From Agelas oroides (Eukaryota > Porifera > Demospongiae > Agelasida > Agelasidae), in contig OX422190.1 in the NCBI GenBank assembly GCA_949130485.1, positions 4,079,855-4,143,854 on the forward strand: a DNA stretch of 64,000 bases, given 5' to 3'. The notes beneath the pieces were generated by a model, which was not told the DNA's origin, made no database searches, and saw nothing but the letters and a program-made list of their open reading frames with translations. This document shows, piece after piece, positions 1-9,599 of the stretch (positions are counted from its first letter, which is position 1; the number at the start of each line of letters is the position of its first letter). The translations under genes and the position numbers were made by a program.

Positions 1-336
1 CGCGTGCATGTTTACATTTTCACCTCGGCGCTTCTCACGGTAGCTACATACCCCGACAATATATATATTTCTCGAATCCTCTTTGATCGTAGAATCCATT
101 GGTTGGTCTTTCGTTCACTTTACTGTAACTTTGAAGTGCTTCTTTGTGAAAACCGGAGAAAACTTCCGTGTACCAGCTGATTGGTGAGATGCCCGACTTC
201 GAAAGTGACATAATCGCATTCCTTGCACCAAGAAACCCCTTCTACCACTGCTGCTGAAACTAAATATTTCACAGTACAGGAGCGGTAATACAGTGTATGT
301 GAACTGTAATGCTTGTAATTCCAATCATAAAGTAAC
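1..336. other. AT-rich sequence, no gene seen
   Basis: I see no convincing exon, RNA gene or terminal repeat here. The short open frames have no recognisable motif and no splice context. The stretch ends where the left arm of a long-TIR element begins. Confidence 0.4.
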
Positions 337-610
337 AAGACTTAAAAAACATTAAAAATGTAAAAAGATGTAGGGATGGCATGCCAAAAAGTATGCAAAC
401 AAGGTAGGGATAATGCATGAAAGCAAAGGTCAACATATTGACAAAACCCCATCCCTACATCTTTTTCACACTGCAGTTAGACAGTGCATGGGGGTCTTCC
501 TAAAACGTACCACAAGTACACCCAAACTTTTCATGGCTATAGCCGGCCACTTCCTAGCTCCTCCCACATGGACTGGGAACGAGGCTAGTATGATCCAGCA
601 TTATGTCTCG

Positions 611-1128
611 TTAGCCTCGTTCCCAGGCCTTCGATCACAGCTAACGCGGTGGAAGGCCTGGTAAAACTCCTACGTAGAATGACGTCAGGTGGACGTAAGG
701 GTGGACGTAGGACTTTTGGAGGCGTGGTACTTTCAGTCTAGGAACTACGCTAAAGCAGGCGCTATCGCGGACAGGCGTTCAACAACGACAGAGCAGTACA
801 TGTGCCTGACAGATGCATAAAGGACGTCTGAAGCCAGGGAATACATGTACACAAAAGGACATTTATTCCCTGGCTTCACGGACATCCTTTATGCATCTGT
901 CAGGCGGCATCCTGAACCCGAGAAGTAACACCAGACTGTTCTGTCGTTGTTGAACGCCTGTCCGCGATAGCGCCTGCTTTAGCTTAGTTCCTAGACTGAA
1001 AGTACCACGCCTCCAAAAGTCCTACGTACACCACGTCACCCTTACGTCCACCTGACGTCATTCTACGTAGGAGTTTTACCAGGCCTTCCACCGCGTTAGC
1101 TGTGATTGAAGGCCTGGGAACGAGGCTA
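611..1128. mobile_element. Foldback MITE, hAT-like, 8-bp target duplication
   Basis: The element begins TTAGCCTCGTTCCCAGGCC and ends with its reverse complement. It folds back along nearly its whole length, with arms of about 250 bp around a centre near 865. It is flanked by ATGTCTCG at 603-610 and 1129-1136, an 8-bp duplication as expected for the hAT superfamily. It has no coding capacity. Confidence 0.8.
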
Positions 1129-1136
1129 ATGTCTCG

Positions 1137-1227
1137 TTAGCCTCGTTCCCAGGCCGTTCCCGGCTCCAGTTTTGATATACTGCAAGCGATCAAAACTGGA
1201 GCCGGGAACGGCCTGGGAACGAGGCTA
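1137..1227. mobile_element. Short palindromic MITE of the same family
   Basis: This is an almost perfect palindrome of about 91 bp with the TTAGCCTCGTTCCCAGGCC terminus at both ends and a tiny loop around 1180. It is flanked by the ATGTCTCG at 1129-1136 and by another copy at 1228-1235, so it sits directly beside the larger family member and shares its target sequence. Confidence 0.8.
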
Positions 1228-1578
1228 ATGTCTCGTAGCTGTCGTAGGTACCTATCAGATAGCTACTAAGTAGCTTTACTGCCATCATACTACTTGTAGT
1301 GACAGTGGCACCCTTTCTGATACAACCTAGACAGTGAGCTTGAGTGGGCTGCAGACTAGTCATAGTAATCAGTGTGTAAACTCAGGTACTCATGCTAACT
1401 GCATGGATTCAGCTCTCAAGCACGCTGTCTAACTGCAGTGTGAAAAAGATGTAGGGATGGGGCTTTGTCAATATGTTAACCTTTGCTTTCATGCATTATC
1501 CCTACCTTGTTTGCATACTTTTTGGCATGCCATCCCTACATCTTTTTACATTTTTAATGTTTTTTAAGTCTTGTTTCG

Positions 1579-2045
1579 GTACTTTTTTGATGTTAATCTC
1601 AGTTACAGTTAGACCTAAGCCTAAGAAGAATATTTCAAGTGTAACCACAACACCAGAACTTGAAACGGCGTTGACAGTTTAGTAGTAGTTCCAGGCATGT
1701 AATAATGTGTAATATAGGCAGCTAGAACCTGATGAAGGGCCAACCGCTCTCCCTACCAAACTTGAAACCAATTTCATGATTCAGTTGTCATGACGACTGA
1801 CCAGCTGCAGAACAGAAAACTATCACACTGACAACTGACCATCCTAGCTTCACTAAAGCGGTGAGTAGGCTATTTTTAGTGTAGCTACAAGTAGGTAGCG
1901 CCTTACCTACGTGGTGTTCATAAGCCTTGCCCAATGCCGCGGGGGGAAAAGTCCGTACTAGCCACGCGTACTGCCCGCTGGCCATAATTTCGCCTGTGTA
2001 CTAGTCTTGCTTCCAGACCAATGACCGTGGTCTTTGGTCTGGGAA
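1579..2045. other. Intergenic sequence, nothing recognised
   Basis: The open frames here are short and without motifs. The stretch lies between the long-TIR element and the promoter-like block at 2049-2090. No RNA gene or terminal repeat was seen. Confidence 0.4.
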
Positions 2046-2048
2046 CGA

Positions 2049-2090
2049 GACTTCGTGTGCGCATGCGTACAAAACTATAAAATGGCGTCC
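2049..2090 (+). promoter_or_regulatory. Promoter-like block: NRF1-like, TATA-like and YY1-like sites
   Basis: GCGCATGCGT (an NRF1-type palindrome) is followed by TATAAAA near 2075 overlapping AAAATGGCGTCC, which resembles a YY1 initiator site. This combination is common at the start of broadly expressed animal genes. It lies about 35 bp upstream of an ATG with a well-formed exon (2124-2222), and this position supports a plus-strand start there. Confidence 0.5.
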
Positions 2091-2123
2091 TAAGCAACGG
2101 ACAGCAGCCTCAGAGTGTTGTGA

Positions 2124-2222
2124 ATGGCTTTTGTTGACCAGGCTGAATTTGAAGCTATGAAGACGCTGAGTGGTTGGGAAGCTGAGCGCTGTGATGAGCA
2201 TCCGTTTCGTACTAAAATCAAG
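2124..2222 (+). CDS. Possible first coding exon of an unrecognised gene
   Basis: From the ATG at 2124 there are 33 codons (beginning MAFVDQAEFEAMKTLSGW) up to AAG followed by the donor GTGAGT at 2223. The product is rich in Glu and other charged residues and reads like real protein. The promoter-like block just upstream fits a transcription start. The next exon is uncertain. A phase-0 candidate lies at 4881-4955, on the far side of a 2.2-kb transposon that would then lie in the intron. A second candidate near 2640-2700 sits inside that transposon. I do not recognise the family. It could also be a decayed gene fragment. Confidence 0.4.
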
Positions 2223-2831
2223 GTGAGTACTTGAGCCGTTTTCGAGTTATCGTAATTTACAAAGTGGTCGGAACAAAGAAAGAAAGAAATTGTAACAAAA
2301 ATGGCACTTTTGCTACCACACACTTTTACGTTCAGCTGTCTTCCGCGTGGCTTTTGGCCACTTATATGAGTCTTGCTGATCACAAAGGCACTCAAAGAGG
2401 AAGCCTGGGCGCTTAAATAAGCTCAAGTTTAGCGTGTTTGTGGTGAAGTTATACGGCTTTTGCTTAAGTATTGCATATATTGCGCGTCGGCGCCATCCCT
2501 ACATAGGGGTCTCAATACTTTCACGTCGTTTCATGCCCCCTCACGTGATATATGTGGGTGGAGCTTGCATACCGTAGGTTCAAAGGGTAATTCGGCATGT
2601 AATAGTGGCAACATAATATAAAGATCTTGTCTACGCAGCTCGAGTCTACTCACTCTTGGTCTGTCGATGGTTCAAAGGAGGCAGATGGAAGCTCTGTCTA
2701 GAGGTTTAAGTAAGTTATGATACTGTCGTGAATGTGTGGACTGTGTGGCAGTGTCAATACAGCTCGTTTTTTGGTGCTCTCAAGCTAAGTGTGTCTATAC
2801 CCTCTGACGTCATTGCATGTGAAGCGATCTC

Positions 2832-2905
2832 CCAGGCCTTTACTCACCATTTTTGAATACTGCAAGCAATCAAAATCTGAAGCCGGAGAAGGCCTGGGAA
2901 CTAGC
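2832..2905. mobile_element. Short MITE related to the CCTGGGAACGAGG family
   Basis: An imperfect palindrome runs from CTCCCAGGCCTTTACTC to GAGAAGGCCTGGGAACTAG. Its central TACTGCAAGCAATCAAAA block is shared with the MITEs at 1137-1227 and 14211-14611. The ends have diverged and I see no clear target duplication. Confidence 0.55.
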
Positions 2906-2929
2906 CTGTGCATTTTGTTTGCTTCCAAC

Positions 2930-3365
2930 CCAGCCTGTTGCCAAGACTATGCCGTTTGCCACTTCCTCAGGCTCCTACAGTCGTTCCAATCCCTGGTAAC
3001 CTCCTCTTGCTCATGGAGTATTTGGACACTGTATCGCCTTAGATAGCCAAGCAGATCTTGTCTTGGACCAACAAAGACACAGTGCTGGCTCAAGTGCAAA
3101 GATTTGTGCTCCATGGTTGGCCTTCTCAAGAGCCAAGGGAGGAGTGCAGCAGAATTGGAGGAGGCAAGAGTTGAGTGTGCTGGATGGTTGTGTACTTTGG
3201 GGTGCAAGAGTGGTTGTTCCACCACCAGGAAGAGAGCGAGTAATCCGGGAACTGTGTGAGGTACACCCAGGCATTGCAAGGATGAAAAGCTTGGCAAGAA
3301 GCTGTGTGTGGTGGGCGAGCCTGGATGCAGACCTGGAAGCCAAAGTGCGGACGTGTCAGCCAAGT
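2930..3365 (+). pseudogene. Ty3/gypsy retrotransposon relic: integrase zinc-binding region
   Basis: The frame from about 3160 reads LSVLDGCVLWGARVVVPPPG and then contains HPGIARMKSLARSCVWW and a VRTC end. This is the H2C2-type zinc-binding region that precedes the integrase core in Ty3/gypsy elements. Upstream (2930-3150), another frame reads LPLPQAPTVVPIPGNLLLL and NKDTVLAQVQRF, the linker normally found between RNase H and integrase. The two parts lie in different frames with a stop between them. The catalytic integrase core, reverse transcriptase and LTRs are absent. It is dead and truncated at 3365, next to a MITE. Confidence 0.75.
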
Positions 3366-3380
3366 CGACCCTCAGAATTA

Positions 3381-3773
3381 GTCTCGTGCCCAGACCCTCT
3401 CGCACGTGCGAGAGGGTCTGGTGTTCTGAGTGACTTTTCTTGTCACATGGGCCGGGGTAGCTCCCCGATCTGAGAGCTCGAATCAGATTCTAGAACGCAT
3501 AATTATATGTGCATGGCGTAAGCGATCATATTTTGAACCGAATTGGAGGTAGAAAAAACTTACCTCGCAGCTCGTTCTCAGCTTTCCTCGTGGCCTTATC
3601 AAGCTTTTATAAACCATACCGTGCAGAAGTCTAAGTCGTCAGAAAACTCAAGTCCCAGATGTAAAATGTCATTCACATTCTTTCTGCCATAGGCCCCGCC
3701 CCATGTGACAAGAAATGTCGCTCAGAACACCAGACCCTCTTTCTGCTTTTCAGGAGGGTCTGGGGACAAGACT
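3381..3773. mobile_element. MITE with GAGGGTCTGG inverted termini
   Basis: Termini TAGTCTCGTGCCCAGACCCTC and its near reverse complement near 3753-3773 bound about 390 bp. A second inverted pair, GTTCTGAGTGACTTTTCTTG near 3421 and its reverse complement near 3710, lies just inside. A half-copy of the same terminus occurs at 26220-26265. There is no coding capacity. Confidence 0.65.
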
Positions 3774-4658
3774 ACCCCACAATGACTGTGTTGATCTAAG
3801 TGGGAGATGTGATATATTTGACATTTGACTGATTAAAGTCGTTGAACCTCTATATCCGTTTTTGTAGGTCTTCTGTTATTGTATATAGTGGAAAGTTGTC
3901 AATTTTTTTGTGTGAGTGCAGTGCAGTCTACAGTCTCCGATAACGAATATATAGCGGCATGCAAACGTGCACATATACTGTTGCAATCACTGGTAGCCTC
4001 TAGCAAGCTGTACACCACAGAGTTTCACATGTAATCTCTGGACTGCACACTGACAGGTTATCATCTTAAATGATGTTTATAGCCTCATTCCCAAGGCCCC
4101 ACTCAGCTGGCAAAAGCTGGGCCTAGAGGCTAGAGGAACCAGGGAAGAATGCTAAGGACACTCTGGTTCCATATGTACCGATCGATACTGCAGTGACCTC
4201 TGAAATAAATACAAACAACTGTACATGTGTACTACTGAAAGTTCCAATCGGTGCAATAAGTCCTGCAACATATACTGTTGCACTTCCATCTACACATTCA
4301 TCATCTTCACAGTCGTGGCTGGTTGGCATCAAGGCAACTCCATCAGGTTTTGTTGCAAACTCATCAAAATTTTAGTTCAGTGCTGATCCCACAGTGCCTC
4401 AGTCCTCCAGCGCAAAGATGAATTTCACTGTCCTATAGGTTGCCCGTGGCGGAAATCAGATATTACTGGTTGTAGCTTCCAGGCAGTGTTTCAGGCTGGC
4501 TGCATCTTCATTTCTGTTTCGTGGCAGCATAGATACTATATGGTGGCAGGTTTAACCTCGGTTAGACATAGTGCGCTCGTGCCCTGACCCCACCCCCTCA
4601 GTGGGTCATGTGACAGGGGGACATGAAACGACGTGAAAGTAATGAGACCCCCCTACAT

Positions 4659-4678
4659 AGAGAGTCTACCGACTCTCT
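4659..4678. repeat. Perfect 8-bp hairpin with TACC loop after CCCTACAT
   Basis: AGAGAGTC-TACC-GACTCTCT directly follows CCCTACAT and is followed by GAT. An identical copy lies at 10619-10638. A version with a different stem but the same loop and flanks lies at 22362-22383. Confidence 0.7.
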
Positions 4679-4880
4679 GATTAGTGAGAATAATGTTCTG
4701 TTCTTACACAATCAAGCTTTCGGAAAATTAAGGCATGCAATGTGAACACATCCAGTCAAAAGCAGCAACTTTACATAGGTGCAGGATGACCATCGCCTGT
4801 AAGGAAGGATAAACACACAACGTAATGTGAATAACTACCCATTTTCATTCCTATACAAATATCAACGGTTTCTAACGCAG

Positions 4881-4955
4881 ATTTCAAGTGCCATCTTCAG
4901 CCTCAATGAAGACGAGGTGAAAAGTGTTGTGGACCACATCATTTGTTATTGCTAA
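4881..4955 (+). CDS. Possible terminal coding exon
   Basis: After the acceptor TCTAACGCAG there are 24 codons beginning ISSAIFSLNEDEVKSVVDHI and ending in TAA at 4953-4955. The composition is protein-like, and phase 0 would join correctly to the exon at 2124-2222. An AATAAA lies near 5547. An alternative is an internal exon that ends at GAG before GTGAAA near 4917. Function is not recognised. Confidence 0.3.
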   Translation: MSSAIFSLNEDEVKSVVDHIICYC

Positions 4956-6110
4956 GCAGGAACAGCCCTGTGGTGTGCTTTGTAAAAAGCCTGATTGTGC
5001 CCCTTTGTGGCTACCTCAATCGCAAAAGGCAACTTGCACAGGGTTCGACTCTTCTGAGTTAGAGTATTCCCGTCTTCTATATACATATAGGTTTGAATTG
5101 CTGAACAAAACAGTAAATAGCAGAACAACACAATAATCTCTACTATGACGTGCAGAAATGACAGACACTAGGCCAGAGGCTGCATGAAATCCCATCATAA
5201 TCAGATCATCCAATCCCTCTCAAACATGCACACATGCCTAATTCCCAGGCTGTCCTGGTATACACATGTTCAGCAGTCAAATCTATAATTAGTGGTTGGC
5301 AAGTGCTGTGTTGCTGCATTCCGCTTGTGCTTGCGTGTTTAGCCTCATACTCAGGTTTTATCGCCACACCATTTGCCGTACCACGAAGGTTAGTAGGTGC
5401 TACAGATGGAAAACGCTAGGGTGAGAAAGCCTGGTTACGAGAAAATTAAGACTTGCTATCATCAAAGGGACATTAGTTCTGACTTCAAAACCATCCAGAG
5501 TAGCTCACACTAATATGTAAGTACAAAAGAGACCTCGTACACGCACAAAATAAAAGTGCACCTGAGGCTTCTTCTCTCCAGCTACAAAACCCTGAGAATG
5601 AGGCTCATTTACGGTATCCTGTCATACAGTTGCAGGTTAGTGTAGGTACTTTGGATTCATTGAACTATGCCATCCAAACAGACCCGGGGGGAGACAGGCA
5701 ACTATACTTCATTGTTGCCTACCCTACCCGGGCTGATAGTCATACCTGGACTTGAAGACAGTGGCAGATATACATGTAGGACAGTCTATATTATTAAAAA
5801 GGATGGTTCGAAGTTCATCATGCTAAAATTAGCGTCATGGCGCTAACCCCTTCCCCCCCTTAGCGTCATAATGATGTTAATTTTTTAAAAACAGTTTGGA
5901 AGTGTCCCCTAAAGGGCTTCAAACACAATGCCTAGATTTGGCAGTAGGTTGTCCAACTCTTGCTATTTCATCCCAAAACAGCACCAGAAACGATCTCAGA
6001 AGGTCTGAAATCAAGCGAGCGTTGGCCACTGTTGCAACTATCTTCAGTGCTACTAACTCACAGTACAAGACTTTATGCCATTAGAGGAACTGGTTCCCTA
6101 CAGATCCACA
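4956..6110. other. No convincing gene
   Basis: Short motif-less frames only. Fragments resembling the CCCAGGC MITE family occur near 5245, but no complete element can be delimited. Confidence 0.35.
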
Positions 6111-6119
6111 GCTGTTTGT

Positions 6120-7150
6120 GTGATAAGATCAAAGGCTATAGAGGCCATCAAGCTGCAACCAACAAAATTTGTACTGCCTCTTTAACTGGCTACCAGTGGT
6201 TTTGAAATTTGATAACAAGTATTGCATATATTGCGCGTCGGCAAGTTATCATATTCAAAGGACAGCTGTTGCACATACATCCCCACTGACTAGAACTACA
6301 CTTTGATAGGTTCTCAGCCCATGCACTGACTGTTCAAAGGGCTAAGAACACACAGCAATTTCCACTGCAGCAACAAGCCAATTAAACACAACAAGTCATA
6401 CAGTCTTGGTTTTAATCAGTCATTTTCATTTGCTTTTTTGTTGTTAATTCTCCACTGACTATTTATACTGCTGTTATTACACTTGATATGCTGCATTCTC
6501 ACTCAATGTATTGTAACTAGCATACACAGCAAATCTTGCTTCATGAGTACATCATTAGCCTCGTTCCCAGGCCCTCACCCAGCTTCCTATCACTTACAGT
6601 ATGGATAAGTGGTACTGCAAGTGACGGGAAATTGGGCGAGGGCCTGGGAACAAGGCTAGTACATCACCTAAAAAGTAACGAATTAAAGAGAAAGTGGAGA
6701 GAAGTGCTCGGGGATAGGTTGACATTGTACAATCCGAGGCTCTCATACCATTCAATATGTGCACGAAAGCCTGGTCACAAGGTTAAGGCAAACCCACAAA
6801 AATGGATCAAACTGAGGCAATGAGTTTATCACTGGGAAAGGCTTGCGTGTAGTCCATTTCTTGGTGATCTGATAGTGGTGCAAGAGATTAACTGCAAATA
6901 TGTAGTTACTTTGCTGGTGAAAGAATGGGAAGTGCATACACAAGTTGACCAACAGAAAGCTGGGTGGGGCCCTGCAGTGCATGGGCAGGGAACCTATCAA
7001 ATTGTAGTTCCGATCATAGGTGAGGCATGTGCAACAGCTGTCCTGATAACTAATAGAGATTTTAACCACTAAGAAAATCACTAGTTGCTAGTTAAAGAGG
7101 TAGCTAGTAGCTAAAAACTACTCGGTTGCAGCTTGATGGCCTCTATAACC
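6120..7150. repeat. Inverted repeat pair with arms of about 200 bp
   Basis: Positions 6120-6345 (GCTATAGAGGCCATCAAGCTG, then ACAGCTGTTGCACATAC) recur in reverse complement at about 6960-7150. The loop between them carries a MITE (6555-6658). Related blocks lie at 7930-8050 and 12770-12965, so this is a dispersed repeat family. No open frame in it has a motif. Confidence 0.6.
6555..6658. mobile_element. MITE, hAT-like, with 8-bp target duplication GTACATCA
   Basis: It starts TTAGCCTCGTTCCCAGGCCC and ends in a near reverse complement, GGCCTGGGAACAAGGCTA. GTACATCA flanks it at 6547-6554 and 6659-6666. Confidence 0.8.
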
Positions 7151-7850
7151 ATAGTCCAGTTCACCGAGTTGGTTTAGAGTCAGGTAGAGTCCCCTAAAAG
7201 CAATTAGCCTAACTTAGCTAAGCCTTTGAAGTAACTTGCTAAGTAGCCAGACTCCATTTATTTAATTAAGGTAACCTTGGAAGCCAGTGTATGGCTAAAA
7301 CACAACCAGTGCAGATTGAGAAAACCTATAACTTATATGTTGCCTTGCTATGCTATCACATACCTACTATAAGTTTCCATGGTAACTAATGTTAAGGTTG
7401 CCAGGCAATACTTTACAGTGAGTGGGCTAGCCCAGTGTTTACCTAAATTCAGAAATCAAGCTAGAGCTACAATTGTGTGGGATCTGCAACCTGACATGCA
7501 TATCCCTACCTGGGGTATGGGATCCTGCCTGCTAACTCCATTTAGCTAACCTAAGTGCTGATGATGAGGAATTTGACTCCAGTGAGACCATCCCAGAACT
7601 GGCTGCAGACCCTGCTAGAGTAGCTTTGCTATGCCAAAGTCAAGTTCACCTGTGCTAGTTTGCGGCACTAGTGCTGATGTCTTCACTCTACATCCATAGA
7701 ATGGAGATACCTTCAGTCAATACCAAGGCTAATTCACAGTAAAAAAGTTTATGTCCTTAGCCATGCCAGTATGGAAGTGGTCCCCACGGTAAGGATGTTT
7801 GTGTCTGTCTAAGACTATAGAGGCCTTGCAGCTACAATGTCTAACAACCA
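6960..7850. repeat. Left arm of a long inverted repeat around the first secreted-protein gene
   Basis: About 0.9 kb matches 11975-12965 in reverse orientation. Shared blocks include GCTTGATGGCCTCTATAACC, CATACCTACTATAAGTTTCC and GGGATCCTGCCTGCTAACTC. Matching is interrupted by small indels. The arms are 4.1 kb apart and enclose the gene at 8155-8922. This could be a TIR pair, or a duplicated upstream region that was later inverted. Confidence 0.65.
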
Positions 7851-8154
7851 CCAGTGAGTGGTAGCCTCATTCCCACTGTCCAATTTTTCATAATGCAAAA
7901 ACTGGAGCCAGGAAGGCCAGTGTTTTTCTCAGTGGTTGAAATTTGATTCTGCTCATAATTGAGAACAGCTGTTGCACATACTTGCCCACTGACCAGAACT
8001 ACAATTTGATAAATTTCCCAACCGAGTCAGTCTTGGTAGGTCTTCTATCAGCTTAAAAATATGTTTGTTATGATTAGTTTATTAAACTAGAGTATAATTG
8101 TAGGCAGTTGACTGTTTCAAGCTAGCAGTTTAGTCTTGACTGTATCATCCAAGC

Positions 8155-8922
8155 ATGCATAGTATTTGGATGCTTGTCGTTCTCCTCAGCATTCTTGTCA
8201 CCAATACTTCAGCGCAGTCCTGTCCAACAAACCTGAACTCTGAAGCTCAGATTGTTCTTAACGGGGGAAGAAGAATGGTTCCTGATGCAGCACTTCCAAC
8301 TGCTCGTGTGGATACCAACCTGACGTTTTTCAGAGAATTTTTAGGATTTGATGATGCTCGAATTCAGCATGAGACTCAAAATGCATTTCAGTTCTTAAAT
8401 GAAAGGTTTGGTTTGAACTTCTCTCCCTCTGAGCCTGATGAGTTGGGCCAGCGCTTCTTCCAAAATGCCACCCTTCAACCATTTAGCCGCGGGCGACCCA
8501 GTGGTGCTACTGTAACCTTCAATCGCTGGCTTGTTACAGGAAGCACCCGGGCAAGATGCTATACTGTATATACTGGTGGATATGTCGTCAGTTTCACTGG
8601 AGAGCAGACACTGAGGGGGACATATGGTGGAGATGAAGGAATCCAGGTCACTAGCAGTAAGACTATCCGATATGACTACCTTTATGTTTCAATTCCTCGC
8701 CGTGATCCACTTGTGATTCAACGGAGGACTCCAATACCAAATGAAGCACAACAAATTGGACTGTACGTCTTGCTCTTTGAGTTGTCCCATCCAACACTGG
8801 GTCAAGGGGCTCAACAAGGATTCTTTCAGACAGAACATAGTATTGTCAATGGGACTAGCATTGTTCGTCGATCTGGAAGTGCAGTCCTTACCTTTCCACC
8901 CAATGTCCTTAGTTTTAACTGA
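8155..8922 (+). CDS. Secreted protein of unknown function, copy 1
   Basis: A 255-residue frame in a single exon. Residues 1-20 form a typical signal peptide (hydrophobic LVVLLSILV, then SA before QSCP), so the product should enter the secretory pathway. Three N-glycosylation sequons are visible (NLT at 55, NAT at 104, NGT at 232). There is no second hydrophobic segment, so it is probably soluble. The central part contains FDDARIQHETQNAF, GEQTLRGTYGGDEG and IPRRDPLVIQRRTPIPNEA. The second copy at 13190-13951 shares most of these and by eye is roughly three quarters identical, differing mainly at residues 34-45 and 106-140. Sequence upstream (7930-8150) is also related to that of the second copy. 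I do not recognise the family. The lack of introns and the general pattern would fit a gene of bacterial origin, but that is inference. Confidence 0.8.
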   Translation: MHSIWMLVVLLSILVTNTSAQSCPTNLNSEAQIVLNGGRRMVPDAALPTARVDTNLTFFREFLGFDDARIQHETQNAFQFLNERFGLNFSPSEPDELGQRFFQNATLQPFSRGRPSGATVTFNRWLVTGSTRARCYTVYTGGYVVSFTGEQTLRGTYGGDEGIQVTSSKTIRYDYLYVSIPRRDPLVIQRRTPIPNEAQQIGLYVLLFELSHPTLGQGAQQGFFQTEHSIVNGTSIVRRSGSAVLTFPPNVLSFN

Positions 8923-9270
8923 AAGAAGACTGATTTTAGCTAATAACATGATTTTAATGATTGAATTTGTAGTATTTGCCATATTGCATTCAGAGCTTAC
9001 TCATTGCTCACCAGATTATTGTTTGCTAAGGAGAGCCTGAGCGAGTACTTCAAAAGTCCACGTGTAGCTGACCACGCGTGGTGACATGCAGCTATTTGTC
9101 CAGCTGCATGGAGTAGCTACTGCGGCTACACATGCATGAATTATTAAAGCTTCACACTCGAACTGTGAGCTAGCTTGCAGGGAATTCCAGCCGGCGTGTT
9201 TGACCGGCCGAGCTGGTACCATTTTTTTTTCGCAACCGTACATTTACGTTACGTTCGCGGAAGTGGGCGT
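8923..9270. other. 3' flank of copy 1, no further gene seen
   Basis: No canonical AATAAA was noticed close to the stop. The rest is unique-looking AT-rich sequence. Confidence 0.35.
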
Positions 9271-9277
9271 TTTTCTA

Positions 9278-9350
9278 CAAAATGGCCGCCTTTTGCAGCA
9301 CGTGAACCACTTGAAAGAAAATGGCGAGGCAGCTGCTTCTAGACTGCAGC
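9278..9350 (+). promoter_or_regulatory. Promoter-like segment with YY1-like site, possibly truncated gene start
   Basis: ACAAAATGGCCGCC near 9279 matches a YY1 initiator-type site. About 40 bp downstream an ATG (near 9321) opens a short frame beginning MARQLLLDC. It runs into a poly-G repeat within about 40 bp. It may be the remains of a gene 5' end cut by a repeat insertion. Confidence 0.25.
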
Positions 9351-9363
9351 AGGCCCGTAGGCA

Positions 9364-9382
9364 GGGGGGGGGGGGGGGGGGG
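9364..9382. repeat. Run of 19 G
   Basis: A homopolymer of G, on the edge of a repeat that begins CAGGCCCGTAGGCA. The length may be unreliable in the assembly. Confidence 0.9.
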
Positions 9383-9599
9383 TCGAGGGGGTTTGCTCGA
9401 ACCCCACTTTTGGCCTTCAAACTTTTATACGCCGCCTATAGCTACACATTTTTAAGGTGGCAGAGAACCCTGTACTTTCAAGGTCGACAAACCTGGAATC
9501 AGTCGTTTCGCCAACGGAACGGAAGTAACTATGCGCCGTGTAAATTTATTTGCAACGGAAGCGCTACTTCCGTTCAGTAACCGCTAAATGTGATCTATC

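Larger units (their letters stand above)
337..1578. mobile_element. Long-TIR element, left and right arms about 160 bp, interrupted by MITEs
   Basis: Positions 337-500 reappear as a near-perfect reverse complement at 1418-1578. Each arm is itself a small foldback, because GATGTAGGGATGG occurs near 369 and CCATCCCTACATC near 458, and the same pair occurs near 1449 and 1540. The interior (502-1417) is mostly filled by two later MITE insertions (611-1128 and 1137-1227). No transposase is present, so this is a non-autonomous element. A partial third copy of the arm lies at 11514-11580. A structurally similar element with different arm sequence lies at 19527-20608. The superfamily is not identified. 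Confidence 0.7.
2494..4656. mobile_element. 2.2-kb composite element with TIRs of about 45 bp
   Basis: GGGGTCTCAATACTTTCACG near 2504 and the following bases return as reverse complement at about 4605-4656, ending GAGACCCCCCTACATAG. The ends carry the CCCTACATA motif seen in several other repeats of this window. Inside are a short MITE (2832-2905), a Ty3/gypsy integrase relic (2930-3365) and another MITE (3381-3773). No transposase matching the TIRs was found. Confidence 0.6.

Noticed and set aside
1726..1770. Second hammerhead ribozyme (CTGATGAAGGG...)
   Set aside because: CTGATGA is present, but no stem II with GAAA at the right distance and no stem I partner.
9460..9485. Sequence resembling the coding sequence of a TEV protease site (RTLYFQG in one frame)
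   Set aside because: The match is imperfect, not in any supported gene, and there is no vector sequence around it; coincidence.
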